Positions 63,536-64,000 of a stretch of DNA of 64,000 nt are shown piece after piece. Both the position numbers and the translations under genes were made by a program. Within the stretch, counting starts at the first letter, position 1; each line of letters opens with the position of its first letter. This stretch comes from Candidatus Regiella endosymbiont of Tuberolachnus salignus (GTDB taxonomy: Bacteria; Pseudomonadota; Gammaproteobacteria; Enterobacterales; Enterobacteriaceae): contig NZ_OZ026542.1 in the NCBI RefSeq assembly GCF_964020115.1, forward strand, positions 1,781,436 through 1,845,435, written 5' to 3'. The notes under the pieces are model-generated. The model did not search any database, was not told the DNA's origin, and saw nothing but the letters and a program-made list of their open reading frames with translations.

Positions 63536-63774
63536 TTGCTCATCAATGTAAAATATATGTAAAAGAGCAGGCATTACTTTCACTATAGGTGTTAAATAGG
63601 TTTTACTTTAAAAGTCACTTAGCGATTAATCGTAAACACCCATATGAAATCTTCTTGAACTACGCTCAACTTGATGAAAAAATGAGCTAAAACGCCCTGC
63701 TATTTATGACATGAAAGAGCGTTTTAGTTTTGTTGATGAAAGTATTAGCGAGTACAAGCGATTTCGACAAGTTT
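63536..63774. other. Gene-free stretch between repeats B8 and B9
   Basis: No coding region recognised. CTAAAACGC (63687-63695) and GCGTTTTAG (63719-63727) form an inverted repeat followed by TTTTG, a possible weak plus-strand terminator of a lost gene. Confidence 0.4.
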
Positions 63775-63900
63775 TATACCCTTCGTCTTTGAAGTTGCCG
63801 CTAGACGGCCAGGGCGACCGACCGATGAGCGTAGACACACTACCTGATGAGGCGAACACCCGCAGCCAACAACACAGCGGCTTCAAAGACGAAGGGTATA
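63775..63900. repeat. Family-B repeat, copy B9
   Basis: Full copy with ends TTATACCCTTCGTCTTTGAAG and CTTCAAAGACGAAGGGTATA; the arm change CGTC/GACG is compensated on both sides. Core CGACCGATGAGCGTAGACAC. Confidence 0.9.
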
Positions 63901-64000
63901 TACCCAATGAATTTCGAGTTACGGCAAGGCGGCAAGGGTGTGAGACCGATGAGCGTAGACATACTACGTGATTCGGCGAGCACCCGCAGCCAACGCCGCC
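63899..64000. repeat. Family-B repeat, copy B10, truncated by the window
   Basis: Starts TATACCCAATGAATTTCGAG directly after B9 and reads through the core to GCAGCCAACGCCGCC at the window end. B9 and B10 are thus adjacent head to tail. Confidence 0.88.

Overview
This window reads as chromosome from a gammaproteobacterium of the order Enterobacterales. Its core genes (pabA, crp, sodA, eno, pyrG, guaBA, gltA, fbp, ppa, tamAB, argR, alaA, glnHPQ, adk) closely match the Escherichia/Yersinia type in length and motifs. It is moderately AT-rich, full of dispersed palindromic repeats and insertion sequences, and has several broken genes. Together with large toxin-like genes this suggests a host-restricted insect symbiont. 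My best guess is something close to 'Candidatus Regiella insecticola'; the species is an inference and was not tested.

Layout. 1-249: end of an IS21-family element running off the left edge. 273-6864: pabA, crp, a frameshifted prkB, yheU, sodA, eno, pyrG. 7027-14432: one giant toxin-like gene (about 2,180 aa when rejoined) cut in two by an IS5-family element. 14759-19452: guaB, guaA, gltA. 19718-24672: a catabolic-looking cluster (PAS/LuxR regulator, NCS1 permease, DUF917 protein, hydantoinase/oxoprolinase-like protein). 24908-37705: tRNA-Ile2, ytfK, ytfL, fbp, ppa, ytfP, tamB, tamA, argR, alaA, yfbR, then yfbV and queE to 39058. 39059-40073: nested mobile-element debris. 40074-42346: the glnHPQ glutamine transporter.

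42908-53444 is a P4-like integrative satellite in the 3' end of tRNA-Leu(CAA). It has both att sites, a P4-type primase/helicase with iterons, an AlpA regulator, an Icd-like protein, a VapBC toxin-antitoxin pair, a broken higB, an unknown 315-aa cargo gene and a P4-type integrase. The integrase is disrupted by a complete IS21-family element with a 4-bp target duplication. Restoring the junction rebuilds the integrase reading frame, so the satellite probably lost its own mobility recently.

53951-63384: adk, a 1,300-residue FG-GAP/RTX protein, yfcH, a small secreted protein, a 388-residue protein with a faint papain/transglutaminase-like pattern, and a second NCS1 permease. The right edge holds three more dispersed repeats.

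Two repeat families (A, about 105 bp; B, about 100-130 bp) lie directly against the 3' ends of genes. For pabA, yheU, argR, yfcH and glnH the repeat supplies the stop codon and sometimes the last residues. This recurring gene-end remodelling, the IS21-broken satellite and the split giant toxin are the most notable observations.
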